64,000 bases of DNA from assembly GCA_029266835.1 (NCBI GenBank), contig JAQSWD010000017.1, forward strand, positions 1-64,000. Direction: 5' to 3'. The notes beneath the pieces were generated by a model. The model searched no databases. It worked only from the letters and a program-made list of their open reading frames with translations, and was not told the origin of the DNA. The stretch comes from Steroidobacteraceae bacterium. Lineage in GTDB: Bacteria; Pseudomonadota; Gammaproteobacteria; Steroidobacterales; Steroidobacteraceae. Both the position numbers and the translations under genes were made by a program. Positions 48,955 to 57,059 of this stretch are shown here, piece by piece. The stretch's first letter is position 1, and the number at the start of each line of letters is the position of its first letter.

Positions 48955-49260
48955 ATGCCAGAGAAATACCAACCAGAGAAATACGAATTGCGATTGTATG
49001 TGGCCGGCCGGACGCCGAAGGCCGTGCGCGCCTTCGCGAACCTGCGCAAGATCTGCGACGAGCATCTCTCGGGACGTTACAGCATCGAAGTCATCGACCT
49101 GGTCGAAAACCCCGCGCTCGGGCGCGGCGACCAGATCCTGGCGCTGCCGACGCTGGTGCGCAAACTACCCACGCCGATCAAGAAGATCATCGGCGACCTG
49201 TCCAACACCGAACGCGTCCTCGTGGGCCTGGACCTGCGCCCGCGCCGAGCCAGTGCGTGA
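48955..49260 (+). CDS. kaiB: KaiB-family protein, first copy
   Basis: 101 residues from ATG 48955 (AGGGGA seven to eight bases upstream; ATG 48949, overlapping the kaiC stop as ATGA, is the alternative). It matches canonical KaiB across its length: [84 protein letters not shown]. The KaiB fold-switch region, including the Pro residues of LPTL and LPTP, is retained. It is expected to bind the KaiC CI ring. Its stop overlaps the next kaiB start (GTGA). Confidence 0.95.
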   Translation: MPEKYQPEKYELRLYVAGRTPKAVRAFANLRKICDEHLSGRYSIEVIDLVENPALGRGDQILALPTLVRKLPTPIKKIIGDLSNTERVLVGLDLRPRRASA

Positions 49261-49544
49261 TTCCAACCGAACAATATGTGCTTCGCCTGTACGTCACCGG
49301 CATGACGCCGCGTTCCACGCGCGCGATCAAGTGCGTGCGCGATGTCTGCGAGCAGCACCTCATGGGTCAATACGACCTGGAGATCATCGATGTCTATCAA
49401 ACTCCGTCGCGTCTCGTGCAGGACCAGATCGTGGCCATACCCACGCTGGTGAAGTGCACGCCCGCACCGATCCGGCTCATGGTCGGAGACATGTCCAATC
49501 GCGAACGCCTGCTCACGGGCCTGGGGTTGCCGCTCGATGATTAG
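49257..49544 (+). CDS. KaiB-family protein, second copy
   Basis: 95 residues from GTG 49257, overlapping the first kaiB stop by four bases. KaiB-like throughout: [83 protein letters not shown]. It is clearly diverged from copy one (Cys in place of several small residues, MVGD for IIGD), so it is not a recent duplicate and probably does a different job. Its stop overlaps the kinase ATG by eight bases. Confidence 0.92.
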   Translation: MIPTEQYVLRLYVTGMTPRSTRAIKCVRDVCEQHLMGQYDLEIIDVYQTPSRLVQDQIVAIPTLVKCTPAPIRLMVGDMSNRERLLTGLGLPLDD

Positions 49545-51165
49545 CGCCGACATCGACGAACTCAGCGTCGAGGAATTGCGGACCCGGCTTTCCGAGGCGG
49601 AGCACAACCTGCTCGCCATCTACAGCGGCGAAATCGATGCCCTGCTGCTCGCGGACGAGAGCGGCGAGCGGCGCGTCTTCACGCTGCGCAGCGCTGACGC
49701 GCCTTATCGCGCGCTGGTGGAACGCATGCAGGAAGGCGCCGCCACACTTTCCGTGGATGGCGACATCGTCTACTGCAACCAGCGATTCGCGGACCTGGTG
49801 CGCCGGCCGCTCAACCAGGTGTTCGGCGTGCCCGTGGGCGAGTTCCTGCCGTCCACGGAAAGCGAAATCCTCAAGACCATCCTCGAGCACGGCACGGGTC
49901 GCTATGTCACGCGCCTGGTGCTCGACGGCGTGGAAGCCACCGAGGTGCAGATCACGGTGAGCAGCATCGTGCTCGATGACGTCGAGCATCGCACGCTCAT
50001 CATGAGCGACATCAGTTCGCTGGCGCGCGCGCAGCGCGAGAGCCGCTCCAAGGACGAATTCCTCGCGATGCTGGCGCATGAGCTGCGCAATCCGCTGGGC
50101 GCGATCCAGGGCGCCGTGCATGCGCTGGGCATCATCGGCCATTCGGATCCCATGGCCCTGCGCGCGACCGGGATCATCAAGCGGCAGGTGGTCCACATGG
50201 CTCGGCTGGTCGACGACCTGCTGGATGTGGGCCGCGCGGTGACGGGCAAGATAGTGCTCAAGCGGCGCCCGGTGAATCTCGGCGACTGCGTCAAGTCGTC
50301 GGTGACCGCGCTGGCCGCGGGCAACCCCAATTTCGCACGCCTGCAGGTGGAATGCGAAAACGCGTGGATACAGGGCGACGCCGTGCGGCTGGAGCAGATC
50401 ACCGGCAATCTCGTTTCCAACGCGCTCAAGTTTTCTCAATCGGAACGGCCCGTGGTCGTCCGCGTGTCCTGTGAAGGCCAGCACGCGGTGCTGCGGGTGA
50501 CCGACCAGGGCGTTGGGATTCCCGAGGAGATGCTGCCGCGGATCTTCGACCTGTTCGTGCAGGCGCACCACACCATCGACCGGTCGCGCGGCGGTCTCGG
50601 CATCGGGCTCACGCTGGTTCGACGATTGGCGGAGCTGCACGGCGGCACCGTCGAAGCCACGAGTGAAGGCGATGGGCGCGGCGCCACGTTCACCGTCCGG
50701 TTGCCGCTCACCGAGGCGCCCGACTCGCTGGCCGACGCCAAGGCCGACGCCAAGGCCGACGCGAAGGGATTGCCCGATAAGCATGTGCAGCGATACGAAG
50801 AATCGCGGCGCGTGCTGCTGGTGGATGACAACCACGATTCCCGCGAGATGTATCGCGCCGTGCTGCGTGCGCACGGCCACGACGTGCGCGAGGCCGCCGA
50901 TGGCGAGCGCGCGCTGGCCGTGATCGAGACCGCCGACCTCGATGTCGCCTTCATCGACATCGGGTTACCGGGCGGCATGGATGGTTACGAACTCGCGCGG
51001 CGGATCCGCTCGCATCCCAAGGGCCGCGCAGTGAGGCTGGTGGCGCTCACCGGTTATGGATTCCCCGAAGACCGCGCGCAGTCGCGCCAGGCCGGTTTCG
51101 CGCGCCACCTGGTGAAACCCGTCGAGCCGGATGTACTGCAGCGCGAACTCAACTCGCTGCGTTGA
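49537..51165 (+). CDS. PAS hybrid histidine kinase of the kai operon (PAS-HisKA-HATPase-REC)
   Basis: 542 residues, soluble. Order: short coiled coil; PAS domain (about 55-165; LVERMQEGAATLSVDGDIVYCNQRFADLV); HisKA with phospho-acceptor His181 (LAHELRNPLGAIQG); ATPase domain with NLVSNALKFSQ, DQGVGIPEEM and GGLGIGLTLV; a linker of three ADAK units; receiver domain with Asp474 (FIDIGLPGGMDG) and Lys in VKPVEPD. It overlaps the second kaiB by eight bases, so all four genes are made together. By analogy with SasA in cyanobacteria it is the probable output of the Kai proteins, although its sensor is a PAS domain, not a KaiB-like one. Confidence 0.92.
   Translation: MISADIDELSVEELRTRLSEAEHNLLAIYSGEIDALLLADESGERRVFTLRSADAPYRALVERMQEGAATLSVDGDIVYCNQRFADLVRRPLNQVFGVPVGEFLPSTESEILKTILEHGTGRYVTRLVLDGVEATEVQITVSSIVLDDVEHRTLIMSDISSLARAQRESRSKDEFLAMLAHELRNPLGAIQGAVHALGIIGHSDPMALRATGIIKRQVVHMARLVDDLLDVGRAVTGKIVLKRRPVNLGDCVKSSVTALAAGNPNFARLQVECENAWIQGDAVRLEQITGNLVSNALKFSQSERPVVVRVSCEGQHAVLRVTDQGVGIPEEMLPRIFDLFVQAHHTIDRSRGGLGIGLTLVRRLAELHGGTVEATSEGDGRGATFTVRLPLTEAPDSLADAKADAKADAKGLPDKHVQRYEESRRVLLVDDNHDSREMYRAVLRAHGHDVREAADGERALAVIETADLDVAFIDIGLPGGMDGYELARRIRSHPKGRAVRLVALTGYGFPEDRAQSRQAGFARHLVKPVEPDVLQRELNSLR
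50731..50766 (+). repeat. Three tandem 12-bp units encoding (ADAK)3
   Basis: GCCGACGCCAAG repeated three times, the last copy differing at one base. It codes for the charged, flexible linker between the kinase core and the receiver domain. Units are multiples of three, so copy-number change would alter linker length without frameshift. Confidence 0.9.
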
Positions 51166-51188
51166 TGCATTAGTGGAGTCACTGCCCA

Positions 51189-52511
51189 TTACCGGTCTTT
51201 GCGCAGGACGCCGATGGGGGTGCCGCCGTTGTCGGTCATGAAGAAGGTGTAGACCGAGTTGCCCAGCAGCGTGATCGACGAGCGGCTCAACACCGGCGCG
51301 GCCGTCGACGTGTTGGATACATCGAACTGGCGGTCCGACCCCGCGGTGATCTCCTCTTCATCCGAGACCTGGCCCAACAACACGCCTTCGATCACGGGCG
51401 AGAAGTCCACGGACAGGGTGATGGGCGCGGCCAGAGTCGACATGCCGTTGAGCAGCCGCAACTTGGTCATGCCCGAGCCACCCGCCGGCAGCCGGTTGTC
51501 GTCGACGATCAGGCTGGCCTGCGGCCCCTCGTTGTTGCTCCAGATCATGAGCGTGTAATCCGCGCCCGCGGTCAGTGTCACGTTGGGGACGGTGACCGCC
51601 GTGCCATTGACCGTGAGACTCACCGGCAACGAGCCGGAGTCGAACAGGCTGTACCGGCTGGCGATCACGCCCGCCGTGGCCGAGGTGAGAATGGTCTGCC
51701 CATTGAGCTGGATGGTGGCCGCCGCGCCGTTCGGCAACGCCACGGCGCCGCGCACGCGCGCCCTGGTGTTGGTGAACGCGGTGGGCTGGCCCTGCTGCGG
51801 CAGGAAAACGCCGTTCGCCAGCATGCCGCCTTGCGTGGAAGTCAGGATCAACGTGCCCACGCCCTTGTCCACGAGCTGGAAGTTGGGGATGTCGAGACGG
51901 ACGTCGGAAGTGTCACCCGATGCGACGGCGCGCAGGCGGAAGGTGCCGCTGTCGGAAATCACGGTGTTCAACTGCGCCGTGACCCCGGACAACACCGGCG
52001 TGGTGTCGTCGAGATCCGTATTCGCATCGGTCAGATAGATGTCCAACCCGCCGGCCGCGGATACGTTGGCCACGTGCAGTCGGTTCTCGCCGGCATCCGC
52101 CGGATCCAGCGACTCGTCGATACGCAGGGCGCCGAACTGCCCCACTTCGCCAAAGGCCACGTAGGCATTGATGGTGTCCTCCACCAGTTCCTCGCCCGCG
52201 AACGAACGCAGCACGCTTCCCGAACCGGAGCGCCGGAGCTTGATCGTGTAGTCGTCGGGATCGAGCGTGACGAACTCGCTGACCGTGCCCAGCGCCACGC
52301 TTTCCGCCTGCGTCTCATCGTCGTCATCCTCATCCGAGTCCAGGTTGGTCATCATGTCCAGCGAGGAATAACCGGCGCTGAGATTCAACAACCGGATCTG
52401 CGGATCATCACCCTTCTTCTCGTCACTGCCACCGCAGGAAGCCAGCGAAGCCGTCAGCAGCACCAGGCCCAGAGCCATGCCGGGCCGAATCGAAACAGTC
52501 AGCATCTTCAT
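51189..52511 (-). CDS. DUF4397 domain lipoprotein
   Basis: 440 residues from ATG 52511, with GGAG eight bases upstream (ATG 52523 also possible). Lipobox LASC gives acylated Cys26. An acidic linker (DSDEDDDDETQ) follows, then two DUF4397-like beta-sandwich repeats: IRLLNLSAGYSSLDMM with YTIKLRRSGSG, and LRLLNGMSTLAAPITLSVDFSPV. Central part is Thr/Ala/Val-rich beta structure. Function unknown; extracytoplasmic. It lies about 40 bp downstream of bamA on the same strand and is probably co-transcribed. Confidence 0.8.
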   Translation of the reverse strand: MKMLTVSIRPGMALGLVLLTASLASCGGSDEKKGDDPQIRLLNLSAGYSSLDMMTNLDSDEDDDDETQAESVALGTVSEFVTLDPDDYTIKLRRSGSGSVLRSFAGEELVEDTINAYVAFGEVGQFGALRIDESLDPADAGENRLHVANVSAAGGLDIYLTDANTDLDDTTPVLSGVTAQLNTVISDSGTFRLRAVASGDTSDVRLDIPNFQLVDKGVGTLILTSTQGGMLANGVFLPQQGQPTAFTNTRARVRGAVALPNGAAATIQLNGQTILTSATAGVIASRYSLFDSGSLPVSLTVNGTAVTVPNVTLTAGADYTLMIWSNNEGPQASLIVDDNRLPAGGSGMTKLRLLNGMSTLAAPITLSVDFSPVIEGVLLGQVSDEEEITAGSDRQFDVSNTSTAAPVLSRSSITLLGNSVYTFFMTDNGGTPIGVLRKDR

Positions 52512-52551
52512 GTATTTCTCCATCGTCTGGATTGGCGTCTTCGCCCGGGCA

Positions 52552-54975
52552 TCAGAACGCCGTGCCCACCGAAAACTGGAATTTCTCGATCTCGTCGCCG
52601 AACAGCCGGCGTGTCTGGTGCTGGTATTGCAGTGGCACCGCGTACGAAAAGCGGAACAGGCCCATGGGCGACAGCCACTGGATGGATGCGCCCGCCGAGG
52701 TGCGTACCTCGCCGAGATCGAACTTGTAGTCGGTACGGTCGCCGCGCAGGTTGCGGAACTGCGTGTCACCCAGGTAGTAAGACTGGCCGGCGTCGAAGAA
52801 CAAGCTGACGCGCGCGGATGTCCGGAATTTCTCCGGCATCGGCATGATGAGATCGAACTGCGTCGAGAAGCCCGCGTCGCCGCCGTACGGATTTCCGAGA
52901 GAATCGCGCGGGCCCAGCGAACCGTCGCGGAAGCCACGCACCGAATCGGCACCACCGGTGAAAATGTGCCGGTGCGGTGGTGTCGCGGTGGTATCCCCCA
53001 GCGCCGTGGACCAGCCGATATTGGTCGTGACCTGGATGGGAAACCTGTCGAGGAAATCCCACCCCGGAAGCCGGAAGAACTGCTGCGAGCGGAAGTTCAC
53101 CGTGGCGTATTCCACCGCGCTGCCCGGCGGCGTCACGCCGAAACTCAACCGATGCAGGCCACCGCGTGTCGGGAACAGTGAACGGTCGCGGCTTTCCCGA
53201 TACCAGCCGCCGGTGATCTCCACCGAATCGATGATGGTGCCCAGGATCGGATCGCTGCCGACACGCCTGAAATAGTAATCGCCGTTGTCACGCACCCAGT
53301 CGCGCAGCTGCGATGAACTGCTGCGCACGGTGGCGAGATTTTCGTGGCTGTAGTTGAGGCCCAGGCTCAGGTACTGGTCGTCGGAAACCGGGTACCCCAC
53401 GCTGAATCCCGCGGAATACGTCTTGGTGGTGAACTGAGAGAACGACGAGGTCAGGCGGTCGCGTTCGATGTACGACGCGCTCAACGATCGGGAAATGCCA
53501 TCGACGGTGAAAAATGAATCGGTGTGCTGGATGCTGTACACCTTGCTGTACTGTCCACCATTGAGCTCCAGCCCCAGGCGGTCGCCGCTGCCGAGGAAAT
53601 TGCTGTCGATGAAGTTACCGCTGAGAATGAAGGCCTGCCGCTCGGAGTAGCCGATGCCACCGCCGAGTTGTGAGGAAGGCCCCTCCTCGATCTTGAACTC
53701 CACGTCGACCAGGTCCGCCGAGCCCGGCACACGCCTGGTTTCCGTCTCCACGGATTTGATGTACGGCAACCGCTGCAATCTTTCCTCGGAGCGCGTGAGC
53801 GCATTGTTGGAGAGGACGGCGCCTTCGAACTGGCGCATCTCCCGGCGCAGCACTTCGTCGTCGGTCTTCTGCACGCCCGAGAACTCGATGCGGCGAACGT
53901 AGGCGCGTGCATTGGGCTCGATCACGAAAGTGAGCGCGATCTCGTGCTTGTCAGCGTCGGCGGCCGGCACTGCCGCGACGTCGGCGAAGGCGTAGCCCGC
54001 CTCGCTCAGGCGTTCACCCAGCGCTTTTTCCGTGGCAGCGATCAGGCGCTGTGAATACTGGTCGCCCGGCTGCACGAAGAGGTATTGCCGCAGGATGGCC
54101 TCGGACACGACGAAGCGGCCCGCGAGTTTCACCGCGCCGAGCTTCCAGGTTTCACCTTCGTGCACGTTGATGGTGATGAACAGGTCGTCTTTTTCGGGGG
54201 CAAGAGAGACCTGCGTCGAGGTGATCTCGAAATCCGCGTAACCCCGATCCATGTAGTGGGAGCGGATCTTCTCGAGGTCACCTTCCAGTGACTGGCGCGA
54301 ATAGCGATCGTCCTGCCGGTAGAACGACAGCAGGTTGCTGGACCGCAGCTCCAGCCCGGCGAGCAACTCTTCGTCCGGGTAACGCTGGTTGCCGACGATG
54401 TTGATCTGCCGGATGCGCGCGCGCTGGCCCTCCTTGATGTCGATGTGCACGTCGACCAGGTTGCCGGCCTGCTCTTCCACTTTCGTGTCCACGATCACGC
54501 CGTAGCGGCCGCGCGAGAAGTACTGATCGACCAGGAACTGGCGCACGTCCTCGAGCGTGGAACGGTCGAGGATCTTTCCCCGCGCGAGCCCGACGTTGCG
54601 CAGGGACTTGTTGAGGTCCTCGGTCTTGACCTCCTTGTTGCCCGTGATCTTGAAATCGCGGATCGAGGGGCGCTCCTGCACCACGACGATGAGCACTCCA
54701 GGCTCTTCGCGACGCAATTCGACGTCCCGGAAGAACCCGGTGTCATTGAGCGCGCGCAGCGCCTCGCGCAGCCGCTGCGGCGTGACACGGTCGCCGATGT
54801 TCACCGGCAACTGGTTGAAAACCGTGCCTTCCGTGATCCGCTGCAGTCCTTCGACGCGGATGCCGGTGACCGTGAACTCGCCGGATGCCGCCACCTGCGC
54901 GCCGGCATCTCCAGCCGCGGCGACGACACTAACTAACAGAAGGATTTGGCAGAAGGCGCCGAGACCGTTTTTCAT
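52552..54975 (-). CDS. bamA: Outer-membrane protein assembly factor BamA
   Basis: 807 residues from ATG 54975, normal for BamA. Signal peptide to about residue 27. Five POTRA domains (about 33-430; first FTVTGIRVEGLQRITEGTVFNQLPVNIGD) and a 16-strand barrel with the diagnostic VRGF of loop 6 (about 677) and C-terminal Phe (FSVGTAF). It folds and inserts outer-membrane proteins. It is not in the usual rseP-bamA-skp-lpxD cluster, so either the gene has moved or this is a second copy. Its divergent neighbour is an OmpR-type regulator. Confidence 0.94.
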   Translation of the reverse strand: MKNGLGAFCQILLLVSVVAAAGDAGAQVAASGEFTVTGIRVEGLQRITEGTVFNQLPVNIGDRVTPQRLREALRALNDTGFFRDVELRREEPGVLIVVVQERPSIRDFKITGNKEVKTEDLNKSLRNVGLARGKILDRSTLEDVRQFLVDQYFSRGRYGVIVDTKVEEQAGNLVDVHIDIKEGQRARIRQINIVGNQRYPDEELLAGLELRSSNLLSFYRQDDRYSRQSLEGDLEKIRSHYMDRGYADFEITSTQVSLAPEKDDLFITINVHEGETWKLGAVKLAGRFVVSEAILRQYLFVQPGDQYSQRLIAATEKALGERLSEAGYAFADVAAVPAADADKHEIALTFVIEPNARAYVRRIEFSGVQKTDDEVLRREMRQFEGAVLSNNALTRSEERLQRLPYIKSVETETRRVPGSADLVDVEFKIEEGPSSQLGGGIGYSERQAFILSGNFIDSNFLGSGDRLGLELNGGQYSKVYSIQHTDSFFTVDGISRSLSASYIERDRLTSSFSQFTTKTYSAGFSVGYPVSDDQYLSLGLNYSHENLATVRSSSSQLRDWVRDNGDYYFRRVGSDPILGTIIDSVEITGGWYRESRDRSLFPTRGGLHRLSFGVTPPGSAVEYATVNFRSQQFFRLPGWDFLDRFPIQVTTNIGWSTALGDTTATPPHRHIFTGGADSVRGFRDGSLGPRDSLGNPYGGDAGFSTQFDLIMPMPEKFRTSARVSLFFDAGQSYYLGDTQFRNLRGDRTDYKFDLGEVRTSAGASIQWLSPMGLFRFSYAVPLQYQHQTRRLFGDEIEKFQFSVGTAF

Positions 54976-55082
54976 TGCGCAATACGACCCGCAGCCGGCC
55001 TTGCGGTTCGTCGGAAATTGTTTCCAAGTGTTTCGAAAGGTTACGGAATTTGTGCATGGAACCTTTCGCGCGGTTCGTGGCA
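54976..55082. promoter_or_regulatory. Divergent bamA / response-regulator control region with 9-bp inverted repeat
   Basis: Contains CGAAAGGTT (55034-55042) and AACCTTTCG (55060-55068), perfect 9-bp arms with a 17-base spacer, and a smaller GGAAA-TTG-TTTCC (55013-55025). The larger repeat lies 15-49 bases upstream of the regulator start at 55083 and could be an operator or an mRNA hairpin. Confidence 0.45.
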
Positions 55083-55808
55083 ATGAGCAGGATGGCCGCC
55101 GGCAAACACATACTCATCGTCGACGAGGACCGCGAAGCGCGGGCCGCACTGGCCGGGCACCTCGAGCACCACGGCTTCCGGGTCACGGCGGCCGCCAGCG
55201 GCGTGGCCATGCAGCGCGCGCTGGAACGCGCACGCATCGACCTCGTAATCCTCGATCTGCATCCCGGTGAAGATGGAGCGCGAGTCACGCGCTCATTGAG
55301 GGCGGGCGGCGATCTGCCGTTCATCATCCTGGCGCGGCGCGACGACGCCGTGGACCGCATCGTCGGCCTGGAGATGGGCGCCGACGACTACCTCACGAAA
55401 CCGGTGAATCCACGCGAGCTGCTGGCGCGCATGCGCAACATCCTGCGCCGGTCGGGCGGCGCCAGCGCGATTCCGGCCGCACGCACGCGCGTGTATCGAT
55501 TTGGCGGCTGGCAGCTGGACGTGGTCACCCGCGAGCTCTCGTGCCCCGAAGGCCGCCCGCCCGCGCCCCTGCGCAATGCGGAATTCCGCGTCCTGTCCTC
55601 ACTACTGGCGCATGGCAACCGCGTGGTCGCCCGCAGCAAGCTCATCGAGCTCGCACGCGGCCGCGACGCCGGGCCGTTCGACCGGAGCATCGACGTGCGC
55701 ATCAGCCGGCTGCGCCAGATCCTCGGCGACGATGCGCGGGGTCCACGCATCATCAAGACGGTCCACGGTGAAGGTTATGTCATTGGCGTCCTGGTCGAGC
55801 GCGCCTGA
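55083..55808 (+). CDS. OmpR/PhoB-type response regulator with atypical receiver
   Basis: 241 residues from ATG 55083 (55056 and 55092 are alternatives). Receiver domain (1-120): acidic pocket DED (14-16), phospho-acceptor Asp58, Lys106 in LTKPVNP. C-terminal winged helix (about 140-238): RFGGWQLDVVTRELSCPEGRP, LRNAEFRVLSSLLAHGNRVVARSKLIELARGRDAGPFDRSIDVRISRLRQILGDDARGPRIIKTVHGEGYVIG. Two oddities: the loop after Asp58 reads DLHPGEDG, one residue shorter than the usual DxxxPGxDG, and the switch Thr/Ser is Ala84 (IILARRDDAVDR). No kinase gene is adjacent. Confidence 0.88.
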   Translation: MSRMAAGKHILIVDEDREARAALAGHLEHHGFRVTAAASGVAMQRALERARIDLVILDLHPGEDGARVTRSLRAGGDLPFIILARRDDAVDRIVGLEMGADDYLTKPVNPRELLARMRNILRRSGGASAIPAARTRVYRFGGWQLDVVTRELSCPEGRPPAPLRNAEFRVLSSLLAHGNRVVARSKLIELARGRDAGPFDRSIDVRISRLRQILGDDARGPRIIKTVHGEGYVIGVLVERA

Positions 55809-55837
55809 AGTGTCGGCGCGCGATCAGCGGGCCGACA

Positions 55838-55864
55838 GGAACTTTTGGCGCTCGCGTCATCCAA
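55838..55864 (+). promoter_or_regulatory. Sigma-E-like (ECF) promoter of the sigma factor operon
   Basis: GGAACTT (55838-55844), 15 bases, then TCCAA (55860-55864). The GGAACTT matches the RpoE-type -35 exactly and the spacing is right. It lies 39 bp before the sigma-factor ATG at 55903, the usual place for an autoregulated ECF promoter. Confidence 0.55.
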
Positions 55865-55902
55865 TCGATGGCGCCCGAAGAACGAGGACGGTAGCGGTCC
55901 AG

Positions 55903-56502
55903 ATGCAAAACGATGGCGACGATTCCGAATACATGGCGCGACTGGCTACCGGAGATGCCACCGCGCTGCGTTGCCTCTACCAACGCCATGGCCGCGCGCT
56001 GCTGCGCTTTTCCACGGCGATGTGCCGTTCGCCACAGGTGGCCGAAGACCTCGTGCACGATACCTTCGTTGCCCTGCTGCGCGAGCCGTTCTCCTTCGAC
56101 CCGGCGCTGGGCTCGGCCTACGGCTACCTGTGCGGCGTCCTGCGTCATCGCGTCAGCCGCCACTTCCGGCAGGAGAGGCGCTGGGTGACGCTCGATCCGG
56201 AAGACGAGGGCACCGAAGCCAGATCCGAGACGCAGAACCCCGTGGACGAGATCGCGCGCTCCGAGGTCACGGCCGCGTTCCGGCGCGCCATGCTCGAACT
56301 ACCGTTGCAGCACCGCGAGATCATCGCGCTCTGCGATCTCGAGGAACTTCCGTACGCCACCGTGGCAACCATCCTGGGGGTTCCGCTGGGCACTGTGCGG
56401 TCCCGGCTGCATCGCGCGCGCGCCCTGCTGAGCATCCGCCTGGTTTCCATGGAACTCATCGCCGACGATCCCTTGCCGGTGGTGCAACGAGGTCTGACAT
56501 GA
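55903..56502 (+). CDS. ECF RNA polymerase sigma factor
   Basis: 199 residues from ATG 55903. Region 2: YMARLATGDATALRCLYQRHGRALLRFSTAMCRSPQVAEDLVHDTFVALLREPFSFDPALGSAYGYLCGVLRHRVSRHFRQERRW. Region 4: AAFRRAMLELPLQHREIIALCDLEELPYATVATILGVPLGTVRSRLHRARALL, the helix-turn-helix that reads the -35. Its stop overlaps the next ATG (ATGA). An ECF-type promoter upstream suggests autoregulation. Confidence 0.93.
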   Translation: MQNDGDDSEYMARLATGDATALRCLYQRHGRALLRFSTAMCRSPQVAEDLVHDTFVALLREPFSFDPALGSAYGYLCGVLRHRVSRHFRQERRWVTLDPEDEGTEARSETQNPVDEIARSEVTAAFRRAMLELPLQHREIIALCDLEELPYATVATILGVPLGTVRSRLHRARALLSIRLVSMELIADDPLPVVQRGLT

Positions 56503-57059
56503 GAGACGACCTGAATCCGCGCATCGCGGAGCTGATGAAAAAATACGCGCGTGATCTCGGGCAGATCACGCCCAGTGATGCATTGGATGCGCGGATCGAG
56601 CAATTGGTCGCAGCACAGCCACGCCTTGCCCCTGCGGAGATGAAGCGAACCCGATCGGCACGCCACTGGCGGCGCCCGTTCGCATGGGCCGCCGCCGCCT
56701 GCCTGGCCGTACTGGCCATCAGCGCGGGGATCATCATCGGCATGCGCCTCGAGCGCTCGACCAACGTGGCCGCGGTCAATTCACTGGCTCGCGAAGCCGC
56801 CCAGCAGGTTGCCTGGGCGCCGGAAGATCTCGGCATGTGGCCCAGCGACTCCGTGGCATTGACCATTCCGGCGGAATATTCGGCGCAGGGAACCCTGGTG
56901 GCGGTGAATCCCAATGCCAAGAGCACCGGCAAGCGTTATTGGATCGACGTGGTGGTTTCGAACGACGGCACGGTGCGCATCGACCGCATCGTTCCGGCCG
57001 AAGGAATCACCTCGCATCAGCAGGCGGAAGAAGATGGCCAGAAGTTGCAGATACAGTAA
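56499..57059 (+). CDS. Single-pass membrane protein, probable anti-sigma factor
   Basis: 186 residues, coupled to the sigma gene by ATGA. An N-terminal cytoplasmic part of about 58 residues (helical, RIAELMKKYARDLGQITPSDALDARIEQLV) lacks the HxxxCxxC zinc motif of ZAS anti-sigma factors. One membrane helix (about 61-82) and a periplasmic domain with YWIDVVVSNDGTVRIDRIV follow. Position and topology support an anti-sigma role; sequence alone does not prove it. Confidence 0.75.
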   Translation: MRDDLNPRIAELMKKYARDLGQITPSDALDARIEQLVAAQPRLAPAEMKRTRSARHWRRPFAWAAAACLAVLAISAGIIIGMRLERSTNVAAVNSLAREAAQQVAWAPEDLGMWPSDSVALTIPAEYSAQGTLVAVNPNAKSTGKRYWIDVVVSNDGTVRIDRIVPAEGITSHQQAEEDGQKLQIQ

